From assembly GCA_026120185.1 (NCBI GenBank), contig JANUWF010001783.1, positions 1,457,001 to 1,521,000 on the forward strand: a DNA stretch of 64,000 nucleotides, given 5' to 3'. The stretch comes from Voacanga thouarsii. Taxonomy: Eukaryota > Streptophyta > Magnoliopsida > Gentianales > Apocynaceae. Under the pieces are notes generated by a model. It saw only the letters and a program-made list of their open reading frames with translations, made no database searches and had not been told where the DNA came from. Shown in pieces: positions 1 to 8,090 of this stretch (position 1 is the first letter of the stretch; each line of letters begins with the position of its first letter). The position numbers were made by a program, and so were the translations under genes.

Positions 1-563
1 TTCGTATTTTTTTTCCATGGCAAACGACCACAGATTTGCCACGGATTATTAAAAATTAATTTTTTTTAACTGTGGACCACAACCCTCGTCATGGACTAGC
101 CACACCGGATCATGGATTATTTGTTGCATCGCCTTCCTCATACACCAGCCAAATCGGATCACAAACTATTCAGTGCTTAGCCATCTCTATGGACTGGCCA
201 TACTAGATCACAACCCCTAAATTGTTCAAGAATTGCACAATACAAGACTCTTTGAAATGCAGAGGTTGTGTCTAGGTGCTGAGCTACGGCAATTGTTGAT
301 GCTGTCCTTTTTTTATTTAAATTAAACTATTATGAATAGTCTTTGCGTACTTTTTTTCAAAAAATAAAAGTATTATAACAAAAAATAATAATCATATTAA
401 CTTCAATATAAAAAAATATTTTGTATATTTATATAATTTTAAAATTTTATATACTATCAATTATATTATCTTTTTTATTAAATAATTTATACATATTTAC
501 GTATATATATGTATATATATACATACACAATATAACCCACAATATACATACATAAATTCATAC

Positions 564-565
<2 letters not shown>
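1..565. mobile_element. AT-rich DNA, probable left portion of the CACTA element
   Basis: No gene is visible. Positions 15-50 carry CCATGGCAAA and TTTGCCACGG words like those repeated in the CACTA subterminal region at 22230-24080. Positions 60-240 hold more degenerate variants (gtggaccac, catggactagcc). Positions 300-565 are very AT-rich. Together with the matching right side, this suggests one CACTA element that later received the EPRV. Its outer end would lie left of the window. This is an inference from short shared words, not from a terminal repeat. Confidence 0.35.
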
Positions 566-597
<32 letters not shown>

Positions 598-635
598 CAC
601 ATACACACACACACACACACACACGCACACACACA
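566..635. repeat. (AT)n then (AC)n microsatellite, left flank of the EPRV
   Basis: A run of AT dinucleotides (about 566-593) is followed by AC dinucleotides (about 597-635, with one CG interruption). The EPRV-related sequence begins right after, near 640. The same arrangement, AT then AC, flanks the EPRV on its other side at 21971-22053, so the virus appears to lie inside one split microsatellite. Confidence 0.85.
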
Positions 636-643
636 AATATAAC

Positions 644-720
644 ATTCAAGGAAGCCACTTACTCCACCAAAAGCTAGCTGTCAGGGAGAGAGAGCTCAAA
701 ATCTACTTACTTTGTCCACC
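644..720 (-). repeat. EPRV leader block, duplicated copy at the left edge
   Basis: The block starting attcaaggaagccac and ending near ctacttacttt is repeated almost base for base at 21844-21910. Shorter versions lie at 827-851, and at 7757-7776 continuing at 21800-21843. In viral orientation each lies just upstream of, or replaces, the sequence before a primer site. It marks the left boundary of the viral DNA. Confidence 0.75.
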
Positions 721-814
721 ATGCTTCACAGCACAACTCTAACCTGCCGGTTTAGGATTTTATCCCGTTGGCCTCAGCGAGAGGTGAACCCGAAACGTGT
801 CTGGCGTAAGATAG

Positions 815-826
815 GCTCTGATACCA
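815..826 (-). promoter_or_regulatory. EPRV primer-binding site, left copy (tRNA-Met initiator)
   Basis: On the minus strand the sequence reads TGGTATCAGAGC, the usual complement of the plant initiator tRNA-Met 3' end used by caulimovirids to prime minus-strand DNA. It is followed by CTATCTTACGCC, unlike the right-hand copy. The presence of a second primer site shows more than one genome equivalent at this end. Confidence 0.8.
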
Positions 827-934
827 TTTAAGAAAGCCACTTACTCCACCAAAAGCTAGCTAATCTACACAAGTTTGCAAGTTTTGCAGAATCTCTCGAC
901 TAAAGGAGTTGTACTTAGTGAGAGAAGAAATGGC

Positions 935-942
935 TATTTATG
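935..942 (-). promoter_or_regulatory. Candidate EPRV TATA box
   Basis: The minus strand reads CATAAATA, lying between the 63-bp repeats (upstream) and the left primer site about 110 bases downstream. The position suits a pregenomic RNA promoter, although the distance to the primer site is shorter than in typical caulimovirids. A second AT-rich candidate lies near 1128-1136. Confidence 0.4.
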
Positions 943-959
943 ACCATTCTTACTTGCCT

Positions 960-1130
960 CTTCGAAAAGCCAAAAGACAAGTGGCCCTTCGGGAAAGCTA
1001 AAGCTAAAATAGTAAAATGACCCTTCGAAAAGCCGAGGGACAAGTGGCTATTCGGAAAAGCTAAAGCTAAAATAGTAAAATAACTCTTCGAAAAGCCGAG
1101 AGACAAGTGGCTCTTTGAAAAGCTAAAGCT
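960..1130 (-). repeat. 63-bp tandem repeat, about 2.7 units, in the EPRV promoter region
   Basis: Units begin with CTTCGAAAAGCC at 960, 1023 and 1086, a period of 63 bases. Each holds a GACAAGTGGC word and a doubled AAAGCTAAAGCT word. They lie between the end of the last viral ORF (1251) and the TATA-like site, where enhancer repeats would be expected. The short ORF reading through them on the minus strand is a by-product of the repeat. Confidence 0.85.
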
Positions 1131-1250
1131 ATTTAAAGTGATGGGGACACAATTTCACTCACTTTACTAAAGACGCATCCCAGCAGTTTTTCTTTTCAAA
1201 TGAAAAGTAGTGAGTAAAGTGGGATTCACAAAAAGACCAGACACAAAATC

Positions 1251-2190
1251 TTATACCTCCATCAAATTATCAAGATCTTTATATTCGATTCTTTCTTCTC
1301 CGTCAAAAGGAGGGTCATATTCATAATCCATTGTTTCACCTTGCACAGTTGTACTGGTTCTGATCTTGATCATTCTGTAAAATTCTGTCAAAGTAGGGTT
1401 TTGATTGAACAGACTTTGAAATGGAACATATATATTTCCAGGGAAGATATCATCTACAAAAATCTTCATATTTCTGGATTCAGCAAGAAGTCTATGATAA
1501 ACTCCAAAAGAATATTCGGCTATGTATGTTAAACTGGCCGCCCTGTAGTTATAGGTCTGATATACAACAGAAACTTCCTTATCAGGGACAATGATTAAGT
1601 TTCTGTGTTCATAAATAGGATTTGGCTTAGCCCTTGGAAATCTTGAGATTAAAACCTCAGTCCTGCAATCATCTGGATAATTAGGGCTAAAAAGAGGAGG
1701 AATAGCATGTAAAACAAGTCTTAAATAGCCGTCTCTGCACAGATCTGATTACATCATGTGATCACAGCAATGGGATAGCTGCCTATCCACGATCATGATC
1801 CGCAGTTTTGGATAATTCTTCTCAAGAATATAAAGTTTAAACATCAATCCATATTTAATCAATTTGTTCACAGACAATTCTAAGCCCAAAATAGTTTTAT
1901 CTATCCATTTCTGAAGATTGATAATTGCTCTAATAAAAGTGAAACTCTTCTCTTTGTCAGCAGAAGTATAACTGATAATGTTGAAACTTAATCCCTCATA
2001 TTGCTGAAGTGGTCTTTCACAGATATTTCTGAACATCTCTTGGATTCCTATTTGTTCAGTAATTTTTTTTGCAAGAACATATTTATAAATCTGCAATTTT
2101 ACCTCATGGATTTTTCTTGGGAATTTTTCAAAATTTCCTCTTTCTATTTCAATTCTTCCTCCATGTAGATCCTCATTTCTTTCATTAATT
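1251..2190 (-). pseudogene. EPRV downstream ORF, unknown product (ORF4-like position)
   Basis: One minus-strand frame stays open from about 2190 to 1251 with a single stop at 1749-1751, about 310 codons. It starts in a different frame from the polyprotein and overlaps the end of the coiled-coil part. I do not recognise the protein. Its composition is ordinary (aromatic, basic and acidic residues), with no cysteine cluster, no protease DSG/DTG motif and no polymerase motif set. It occupies the place where badnaviruses carry protease, RT and RNase H. By position it could resemble a separate ORF4, as in tungroviruses, or a remnant of something else. Confidence 0.5.
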
Positions 2191-2730
2191 CAACAAAATC
2201 TTCACTCATTTTTTCTTTTCCTTTCAAACTTACTTTCAACATTTTAAGCTGTCTTCCAAGATCAAGGACTGTTTTGGGAGTCTGTGGTTTAAATACATGT
2301 TCAGAGGGTTCAGAAGATCTGGCAAGTTGATCTTTAAGATAATGAATCTCCTAGTCTTTTAAGCTCAAAGAACTATTCAAATAATGAAGGATTGTTTCAA
2401 AGCTATTTTGTTCTTCAATAACAATTCACTTTTGCTTACTGTATTTCTTTCTATCTTTACATATACAATCTCGAAATCTTTCTTCTAGATTATCTTTGTA
2501 TTTTTGCATTATTCCTATCGTTTTAAGATGTAAATTTACATGAGACTTGTAACTTACATCTGGAGTTTCTTCTCCTTCTGTCTTTTGTTCCTTTTGAGAA
2601 ACCATATCATATCCTAAATATTGACTCATACAAAACCTACATGCAGCTATTTTGCATTTTGTACAATAAGTCCTATGTTTTTCTACTAAGAATTTTAAGC
2701 AAATTTCACATCTATCTTTAAATTTTGTAA
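2143..2730 (-). pseudogene. EPRV polyprotein: second zinc module and coiled-coil tail
   Basis: In one minus-strand frame, about 2720-2640 encodes six cysteines spaced C-x2-C-x11-C-x2-C-x4-C-x2-C, the second cysteine motif described for badnaviruses downstream of the CCHC knuckle. The frame continues through the ORF at 2629-2426 and a lysine/glutamate-rich, probably coiled-coil stretch, ending near 2143 with one internal stop near 2355. In known badnaviruses the aspartic protease would follow; none is visible here. A frameshift separates this part from the first zinc knuckle. Confidence 0.72.
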
Positions 2731-2879
2731 AATCTTGCCAAGTATGAGTACATTGTCTATACTTAGTGAATTCAAAATTATATCTATTCTTTTAGAAGAT
2801 AGGGTTATTATCTAAATTCCAATCTTCATTCATGTTCAATAAATTAAGGTCTTCAAAGTCCTTAAGTTTATCTAACTTG

Positions 2880-3248
2880 TCAGATATCACTATCATTATC
2901 AGCTTCATCACCTCCTAATGAAACAATATCATAATCTGGGTCTATATCTGAAGTTTGGTAGGTATTTAACCTTTCCCTATTTACTTTCTTATTTTTACAT
3001 TGGTATGCAAAATGTCCTATTTCCCCACATACATAACATTTACATTTTTTAGGAGGTTTATGGGTTTTAAACCTTCTAAGTTGGTTTCTCATTGGGGGTT
3101 TTCCCTTCCTATAATACCTACTTCTTTTTATCTTCCTTGTCTTTTCTGGTTTTCCTGAATCAAATGACATAGGAGTTATTACTCTTTTGCAGTAATTATA
3201 GTTTTTTATCTGCTTATCTATTTGATGTTGCATACATTGTTCTTTCAA
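2880..3248 (-). pseudogene. EPRV polyprotein: coat protein C-terminus with CCHC zinc knuckle
   Basis: A 122-residue open stretch has a very basic region (many K and R around residues 30-70) followed by a CCHC knuckle, CYVCGEIGHFAYQC, fitting C-x2-C-x4-H-x4-C. The tail is acidic (DIDPDYDI, DEADNDSDI). A basic stretch plus knuckle is the RNA-binding end of caulimovirid coat proteins. The frame continues from the coat-protein core upstream and stops at 2880. Confidence 0.82.
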
Positions 3249-4231
3249 ATAGTTAAAAAGGAATTGAATTCTAGTAGTAATTCCTACGACAGATTGTCTT
3301 CCTACAGATTCAAACCATTTTTCTGCAACTACTTTCCTGAAGGATTTGGGAGTTTAGCAAAATATTTATTACTTAATTCTAAATCCCAGTTCCTTTTGGT
3401 TTTCATGGCTAATTCTAAATACTTTCTACTAAATGTATCTATGTTTAGCAGATCTTTATCTACTTGTAACTGTTCAAGATCTTTCATAGCTTGATCCTGT
3501 AATTCTGTTTGTCATCTATAAGGTTCTTATCCTAAGATTATTTGTCTAATTTGACTAGTTACATTCTGAGGATTCTCAACTAATTCAAGTATCCTTTGAT
3601 AAGATTGTAGATACTTAGTTCTCCAATCTATAAAATAGTTTTTCATAGGTCCTAACAGGTTTTCTATGACATTTACTACTTCCACAGCTGTCATATGATA
3701 ATTACATCTGTGTAATCCATTTAGTGCATCAGCTTTCCATCTATCTATTACATCTTCCCAGTTTTGAGGGTGAAAAGATGTCATAGTTAATTCACTTCCT
3801 GCCTTATGTTGAGGTGGTAAATTATAAATTACTCATGGGGGTTATTGGAGTCCATATCATTCTCCTACTGTAGGTATAATCTTAGATGGCTCTCTTTTTG
3901 GCAATTGAGATGTAGTTAACTGGGGGACATCATACATTGGTGATACCTCACTTACACCACTAGTCTGACTTGTACTAGGATTTATATTTACCTAATTTTC
4001 AGGCTATGCATTATCTATATATTTGCTTTCTTCTACTAATGGAGTCTCTATCTTATTTATCCATGCTTCAAATTGTGAATTGTCAGTCTGGATATTGGAT
4101 GCTAAATCTATTATTGGTTCAGAGATTGAATCCAAATTTTGTTGTTTATTTCTACGAGGATAATCATCTCTAATACCTTGTACTCTAAGATACCAATCCT
4201 CCTGTTCGAATTTTAATAGGATTATCATCAT
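3249..4231 (-). pseudogene. EPRV polyprotein: coat protein
   Basis: Open stretches at 4231-4004 and 3784-3527, and a segment in another frame down to 3249, cover the capsid region. The 3784-3527 part holds the conserved style of core seen in badnavirus capsids (an IENLLG word, then W-R-x-K-Y). The part before the zinc knuckle includes DLEQLQVDKD and a YLELAMKTKRNW stretch. The N-terminal linker is rich in S, T and P. Several stops and at least two frameshifts make it non-functional. It would form the bacilliform shell. Confidence 0.75.
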
Positions 4232-4530
4232 TAGTAATTAAGTACTTGGTAAAAATTCATTGAACTATCCTTTCGCCTTTTTCTAATGTTATAGGTATAA
4301 ACCTATGATTCCTAAGAATAATTTTAATTTGGTCTTTATAATTAGAATCTATTATTCCAATTGTATTGGCCAATAAAATTTCTTTTTTATGGAGTGATGA
4401 TCTGGGAACTATTATTAAAAATTCATCATTCTCCATATCTACAGTTATTCCAGTATCTATTACTATTTTAGATAATGGATTTATGACTACCAATTGGACT
4501 AAACTAAAATCATATCCTGCACTTCCTATA
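4190..4530 (-). pseudogene. EPRV polyprotein: dUTPase domain
   Basis: The five signature motifs of trimeric dUTPases appear in order in one minus-strand frame: AGYDF (about 4506-4526), PRSSL (4387-4407), GIIDSNY with the catalytic-type Asp (4339-4359), KGERIVQ (4260-4280) and RTGG (4199-4210). A stop at 4257-4259 falls between motifs 4 and 5, and another follows motif 5. The enzyme hydrolyses dUTP to dUMP and limits uracil in viral DNA. dUTPase domains are known from only part of the badnavirus-like viruses. Here it sits between movement and coat proteins. Confidence 0.8.
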
Positions 4531-4578
4531 GTTTACCTTTTAGGAAGTTTGGCTTCAGGATTAATGGTATTGAACTTT

Positions 4579-5221
4579 CTAGTCATCCGAAGGATCTTCA
4601 TCTGAATAGACATTTTTTAAATAAAGATCTAATTCTTCCATTTCTCTTTGTTTGATCTTTACCTTTATCCAGGCTTTTGAGAGAAGAAAAAGTTCTTTAT
4701 TTTTATGATTTTTATAACTAGCTTTGATTTCCTTGTATAACATATCCAGGGTATATAAAGAAGTCAGTTCTAAATGTCCTAGGCTAACTAATGCTTGTGT
4801 AATCGTACATTGTTCCATTATTTGGTTTTTACTGAACCATGTATCAGATCCTGAAGTTTCTGGCTTTTCTGGTTCAAGTATATCCACCTTTCTTTTTATA
4901 TTCATATTGTTGATCTCCTGTGTCTGCTAAGTCTCTTTTCCATTGTCTATATTCATTTCTCTATATTATTTGTTCATTTTGCGAACACCAACTGTCTATC
5001 AACTTAAACAAGTCCTTATTGTTACTTGTTTCTACATAATATATTATTTTTGCCCTAAATTCAGAAATTGATTCTAAATTATTTCTGTCTATATGAATAA
5101 GATGGAATAAGACATGTTGGATGTTATTACTATTCTTGCTCTTCATCCTCTTGTTCAGTTCGTATATAATTACTAAACCTACAACTGATATTGCCATTGA
5201 TTTCAGTATAATACTGGGCAC
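4579..5221 (-). pseudogene. EPRV polyprotein: linker between movement protein and dUTPase
   Basis: Two open stretches (5221-4961 and 4905-4579, in different frames) encode a hydrophilic, K/E-rich, probably helical region. One part ends with SDEDPSDD. I recognise no domain. It continues the polyprotein after the acidic end of the movement protein (TEQEDEEQE). The change of frame between the two parts is a decay frameshift, or else the region was never a single frame. Confidence 0.5.
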
Positions 5222-6016
5222 TAGTTGGGACTATTATTGGTTTGTCTAAAACTTTGCTAATATTCCAGGCATCCCCTAGAAGATCATGGTTCTCTATCTT
5301 CTTTCCTGGTAGTACTTTTATTCCTCTACTTGCTAAGAATCTAACTATTTCTATTTCCTTAACAGTATATCCTACATTACTTCCAGAGGTTACTTTTCCT
5401 ATGATATTCTGACAAATCAATAGATTTTCAGCATTTTCTACCATATTATAACCTTTACTTTGACCACTATCTTAAGATGTTCATGCATTTGGTCAATAGG
5501 AAATAGATAGTCTAGCATTATATATACTATTTCGCTATTTTAACTCATGTCAACTTCCATATTTCCTATGATTGCTATTATTATGTCATTATGTGTTATA
5601 TCTAGGAGTCCAATAAAAACTTTCGTTCCTAATTCTTTTCCATGGATTCCTTTGATACCGATCATAATACAACCTAGATGGAATAATTCATTGTTTTCTC
5701 TTAACAATGCATCTCTACTTTCTCTAGTTATTACTGGTAATACTGCTGTACTTTTATCATTAGGACTTGATATTAAATGTTCCCTATATAAATTTACTAG
5801 TTTATGAGTCTTACTGGGACTATAATTGTATAAGTATTTAGGAGCAATTGGCTGGATTTTATTGTCCCTAAAGTTTGCTAATTGTTATTCTGGGTCAACA
5901 ACCGTTTCTACAATTTTAAAGGGTCTTATTTTTTTTACTTTATCTATTACCCTTTATATTCTACCATAAGTAACTATGTCCAACTTCTCTTTTTCTGTTA
6001 TTTTTGAAGTTGCCAT
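5130..6016 (-). pseudogene. EPRV polyprotein start: movement protein (30K-type)
   Basis: The polyprotein begins with an ATG at 6016, one base after the stop of the 60-residue ORF. The first frame holds the conserved core of caulimovirid movement proteins: LGCIMIGIKG, then LGTKVFIGLLD, then IIGNMEVDMS. Stops occur about 20 residues in, about 20 residues later, and right after MEVDMS. A frameshift near 5450 moves the frame to the ORF 5444-5130, which holds the C-terminal part. The protein would form tubules through plasmodesmata for cell-to-cell spread. Confidence 0.8.
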
Positions 6017-6017
6017 T

Positions 6018-6200
6018 CTACAATTTTTCTATATATTCCCATTTATGAACTAATTTATTACTAATTAGATTATAAATACTGAATATATGTCTAGTCCAAC
6101 ATTCTAAAATTTCTACTTCTCCTAATTCTACAATTTCATGGACTATTGAAATCAAAGGTCTTTCTTTAGGTATATCTATGATTTCAATATCATACTTCAT
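6018..6200 (-). CDS. EPRV small ORF of 60 residues between ORF2 and the polyprotein
   Basis: The ATG overlaps the ORF2 stop in an ATGA arrangement (6197-6200). Its stop (6018-6020) lies one base before the polyprotein ATG at 6016. Such tight spacing is what translation by leaky scanning or reinitiation from one pregenomic RNA predicts. The product is mildly acidic with an E-I-V-E-L-G-E-V-E-I stretch. I do not recognise it. It could be a true extra ORF or a piece of the polyprotein N-terminus cut off by mutation. Confidence 0.5.
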   Translation of the reverse strand: MKYDIEIIDIPKERPLISIVHEIVELGEVEILECWTRHIFSIYNLISNKLVHKWEYIEKL

Positions 6201-6568
6201 GATGACTTCTTAGTTTTATCTTCAAGTGCTGCTACTGAGGTTTTCCATGTAGCGAAGATATGAGATTTAGGTTTTCTTAGATGCTTCTTTCCTGTTTCTA
6301 AGTTTAAACTTTCTAAAGATTTACTAATGGAGGCTAACTTATTAGAAATTTCCATATTTCTTGTTGGAGCTTCTATTTTTTCAATTATTTCAAGCAGTAA
6401 TAATATGATTACGTTATTCTGCCTGATAATTACTTTATCACCTGGGGTTGTGATATTTTTATTAAAATCATCATCTTTATTAAGGATTCCTACAGATCCT
6501 TCTAAGTACTTTCCGCTTTCTATTAAAGAAGTTTGATAACCTGGATTATTTATTAGGTTACTCATCAT
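6197..6568 (-). CDS. EPRV ORF2 (badnavirus P2-like by position)
   Basis: An uninterrupted 123-codon ORF starts with two adjacent ATGs (6568 and 6565) that overlap the last codons of ORF1. The protein has a helical middle (a run of I/L residues, NNVIILLLLEIIEKI) and a lysine-rich C-terminus. In badnaviruses, ORF2 at this place encodes a small nucleic-acid-binding, virion-associated protein of similar size. The assignment rests on position, size and basic tail, not on recognised residues. Its intact frame is notable beside the broken polyprotein. Confidence 0.6.
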   Translation of the reverse strand: MMSNLINNPGYQTSLIESGKYLEGSVGILNKDDDFNKNITTPGDKVIIRQNNVIILLLLEIIEKIEAPTRNMEISNKLASISKSLESLNLETGKKHLRKPKSHIFATWKTSVAALEDKTKKSS

Positions 6569-7079
6569 GGATTCCTAAGATCATTCTGCAGTGTTTATCT
6601 ATTGAAGACTGTGTCACCTTCCCATATTCTAAAAATTGTTTTATTTCCAGGATTTCCTTCCTAGTATCTTTTAAGAGTTTTTTATTTTCAATTTTGGGTT
6701 TTAAAGTTCCTATTAATTGGTTTAAATCTTCTTTGGTTGGAAGATTTCTAAGTGTCCTTACTTGTAAACTATTTTTTATAAAATCTAAATTAGACCTTAA
6801 TTGTTCTATTTCTAAAACAATTTTGTTTCTAAATTCTAAATGCTTTCTTGAAAAATCATTTAAAACTTGGTTTTGTTTTAACTGGTTATTCAAGACTATG
6901 GTTATCAAATCTACTATCAGGTTAAGTTGACTATCAGATCTGTGATACAAATGTTCAAAATTATATTTTGAAATTGGTCCCTCAAAACTGCACCATATCC
7001 GATGTTTATCTAAACTTGTTCTTTGGACATAGGCCCTTTCTTCAAGATCTAAGTATTCTAACTTCTTTTTCTTTTCCAT
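6558..7079 (-). CDS. EPRV ORF1 (badnavirus P1-like by position)
   Basis: This uninterrupted 173-codon ORF begins with MEKKKK and is the first long ORF after the primer site and leader. It is rich in charged residues and leucine, with heptad-like L/I spacing in the middle that suggests a coiled coil. Size and place match badnavirus ORF1, whose product associates with virions. Its stop overlaps the ORF2 start. The assignment is by synteny. Confidence 0.62.
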   Translation of the reverse strand: MEKKKKLEYLDLEERAYVQRTSLDKHRIWCSFEGPISKYNFEHLYHRSDSQLNLIVDLITIVLNNQLKQNQVLNDFSRKHLEFRNKIVLEIEQLRSNLDFIKNSLQVRTLRNLPTKEDLNQLIGTLKPKIENKKLLKDTRKEILEIKQFLEYGKVTQSSIDKHCRMILGIHDE

Positions 7080-7744
7080 TTTATCAATTTATCCTATCTT
7101 TGTAAAATAGAAACGTACTTCCTCTATTAATTATCCTAGATGAGTATTAACTATCCTTTTCTGCAAGCTACTAGTTGAGTTTCTCCTGAGCTTATCAATC
7201 TTATTTTTTTGGCATACAAGAGCTCACACCATTGGACCTAAATGCTGCCCCTGTCGAGTCTTATGCGAAGCCTCTAGATTCTTTTGCCCTTTCACCAATA
7301 CTCTCAACTTTACACCACAAGCACAAGTAATAACCGCAGAATTAAGCTAATAGTTCATGTAACATAATCTTTATCAGCATGCTTGGTATTCTATCAAAGA
7401 CAATGGGTGGTTGGTAAGAAAGGTACTTATGCCTCATACGTGGGCTTCTGATGGCAAGCCATCATCTTGAACACAGAGTGTTTTCACGCCTCATGAACGA
7501 AGACACCTAATATACTTAGCATTATTTCTCAGCCAACCCACTCTTAGATGGAAAGAAAAATAAGTTAAAACACTTAGAGTTAAAGATAAACAAGAAATTG
7601 ATTACATCAAACTGGAGAGTCTTGAGATATCAAGGATCTCACTACTCCATACTATATTATTACCTGATTACAATATGGATGATTACAAACTAAAATACAG
7701 GTACTACTGATACAGGGGAGCAATCCACACCAAACTCTAAACAA
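7080..7744 (-). other. EPRV leader between primer site and ORF1
   Basis: About 670 bases without a long ORF separate the primer site from the ORF1 ATG. Caulimovirid pregenomic leaders of this length usually carry short ORFs and a large hairpin. I see short ATGs but did not establish a hairpin. On the plus strand nothing else is recognisable. Confidence 0.5.
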
Positions 7745-7756
7745 GCTCTGATACCA
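7745..7756 (-). promoter_or_regulatory. EPRV primer-binding site, right copy (tRNA-Met initiator)
   Basis: The minus strand reads TGGTATCAGAGC, complementary to the 3' end of initiator tRNA-Met. It is followed by the leader and ORF1 in the expected order, so this is the functional-style origin of reverse transcription for this copy. The Tekay element inserted 20 bases upstream of it. Confidence 0.82.
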
Positions 7757-7771
7757 TTTAAGGAAGCCACT

Positions 7772-7776
7772 TACTC
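7772..7776 (+). repeat. Target-site duplication TACTC, left of Tekay element
   Basis: TACTC directly precedes the 5' LTR and is repeated at 21800-21804 directly after the 3' LTR. Removing the element rejoins the EPRV leader sequence (cacttactc to taccaaaa), which matches the uninterrupted copies at 660 and 21855. Confidence 0.95.
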
Positions 7777-8020
7777 TGTGAAACCCCAGTCAAGACCAAC
7801 CTTAGAGTAAGGGGGTTGGGATGCATATCATGCTTTATTTCATGATTAAATATGATTTCATACGATTTCTAAGTGCTTTGAACTTGATTTTTATTATCTT
7901 GAAGTCTTGTTGGTGAGTGATGTGTGAGAGGGGCAAAATGGTAATTTTTGCCCGAGGTGAAAATAAGGAGATAGCTTGTGGATTGAATAGGAAATAATTT
8001 TTCTAGTAGAAATAGCAACA

Positions 8021-8090
8021 AGAGTTGTTGTGGTTTAGTGGTTAGAGCCTTGGAATTAATTCTTGAGGTCTTGGGTTCAAAGTCCATCAT
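8021..8090 (+). other. tRNA-like (Pol III A/B box-like) module in Tekay 5' LTR
   Basis: TGGTTTAGTGG resembles a tRNA box A, and GGTTCAAAGTCC about 43 bases on resembles box B with one extra base. It lies about 245 bases inside the LTR. A copy on the minus strand at 56921-56990 has a cleaner box B (GGTTCAAATTCC). A diverged version lies in another LTR at 62821-62890. It is not a foldable tRNA gene. Confidence 0.6.

Larger units (their letters stand above)
640..7776 (-). mobile_element. Endogenous pararetrovirus (badnavirus-like), main body
   Basis: This is a minus-strand integrated genome of a plant pararetrovirus (Caulimoviridae). In viral order it has an initiator tRNA-Met primer site (7745-7756), a leader, ORF1, ORF2, a 60-residue ORF, a polyprotein (movement protein, dUTPase, coat protein, two zinc-finger modules, coiled coil), an unknown downstream ORF, a promoter-like repeat region and a second primer site (815-826). 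The spacing between primer sites is about 6.93 kb, close to a genome length for the family. The second zinc module fits the badnavirus-type spacing exactly. Many frameshifts and stops show it is old. The outer part resumes at 21800 beyond the inserted Tekay element. Confidence 0.88.

Noticed and set aside
1430..1470. FVDDI on the minus strand as the RT catalytic motif of the EPRV
   Set aside because: The residues after it (PGNIYVPFQ) and before it lack every other RT motif, and the frame has no fingers or thumb segments. It is a chance match.
8021..8090. A functional tRNA gene
   Set aside because: No acceptor stem or cloverleaf can be drawn, and box B carries an extra base. Only box-like words remain, so it is reported as a tRNA-like module.
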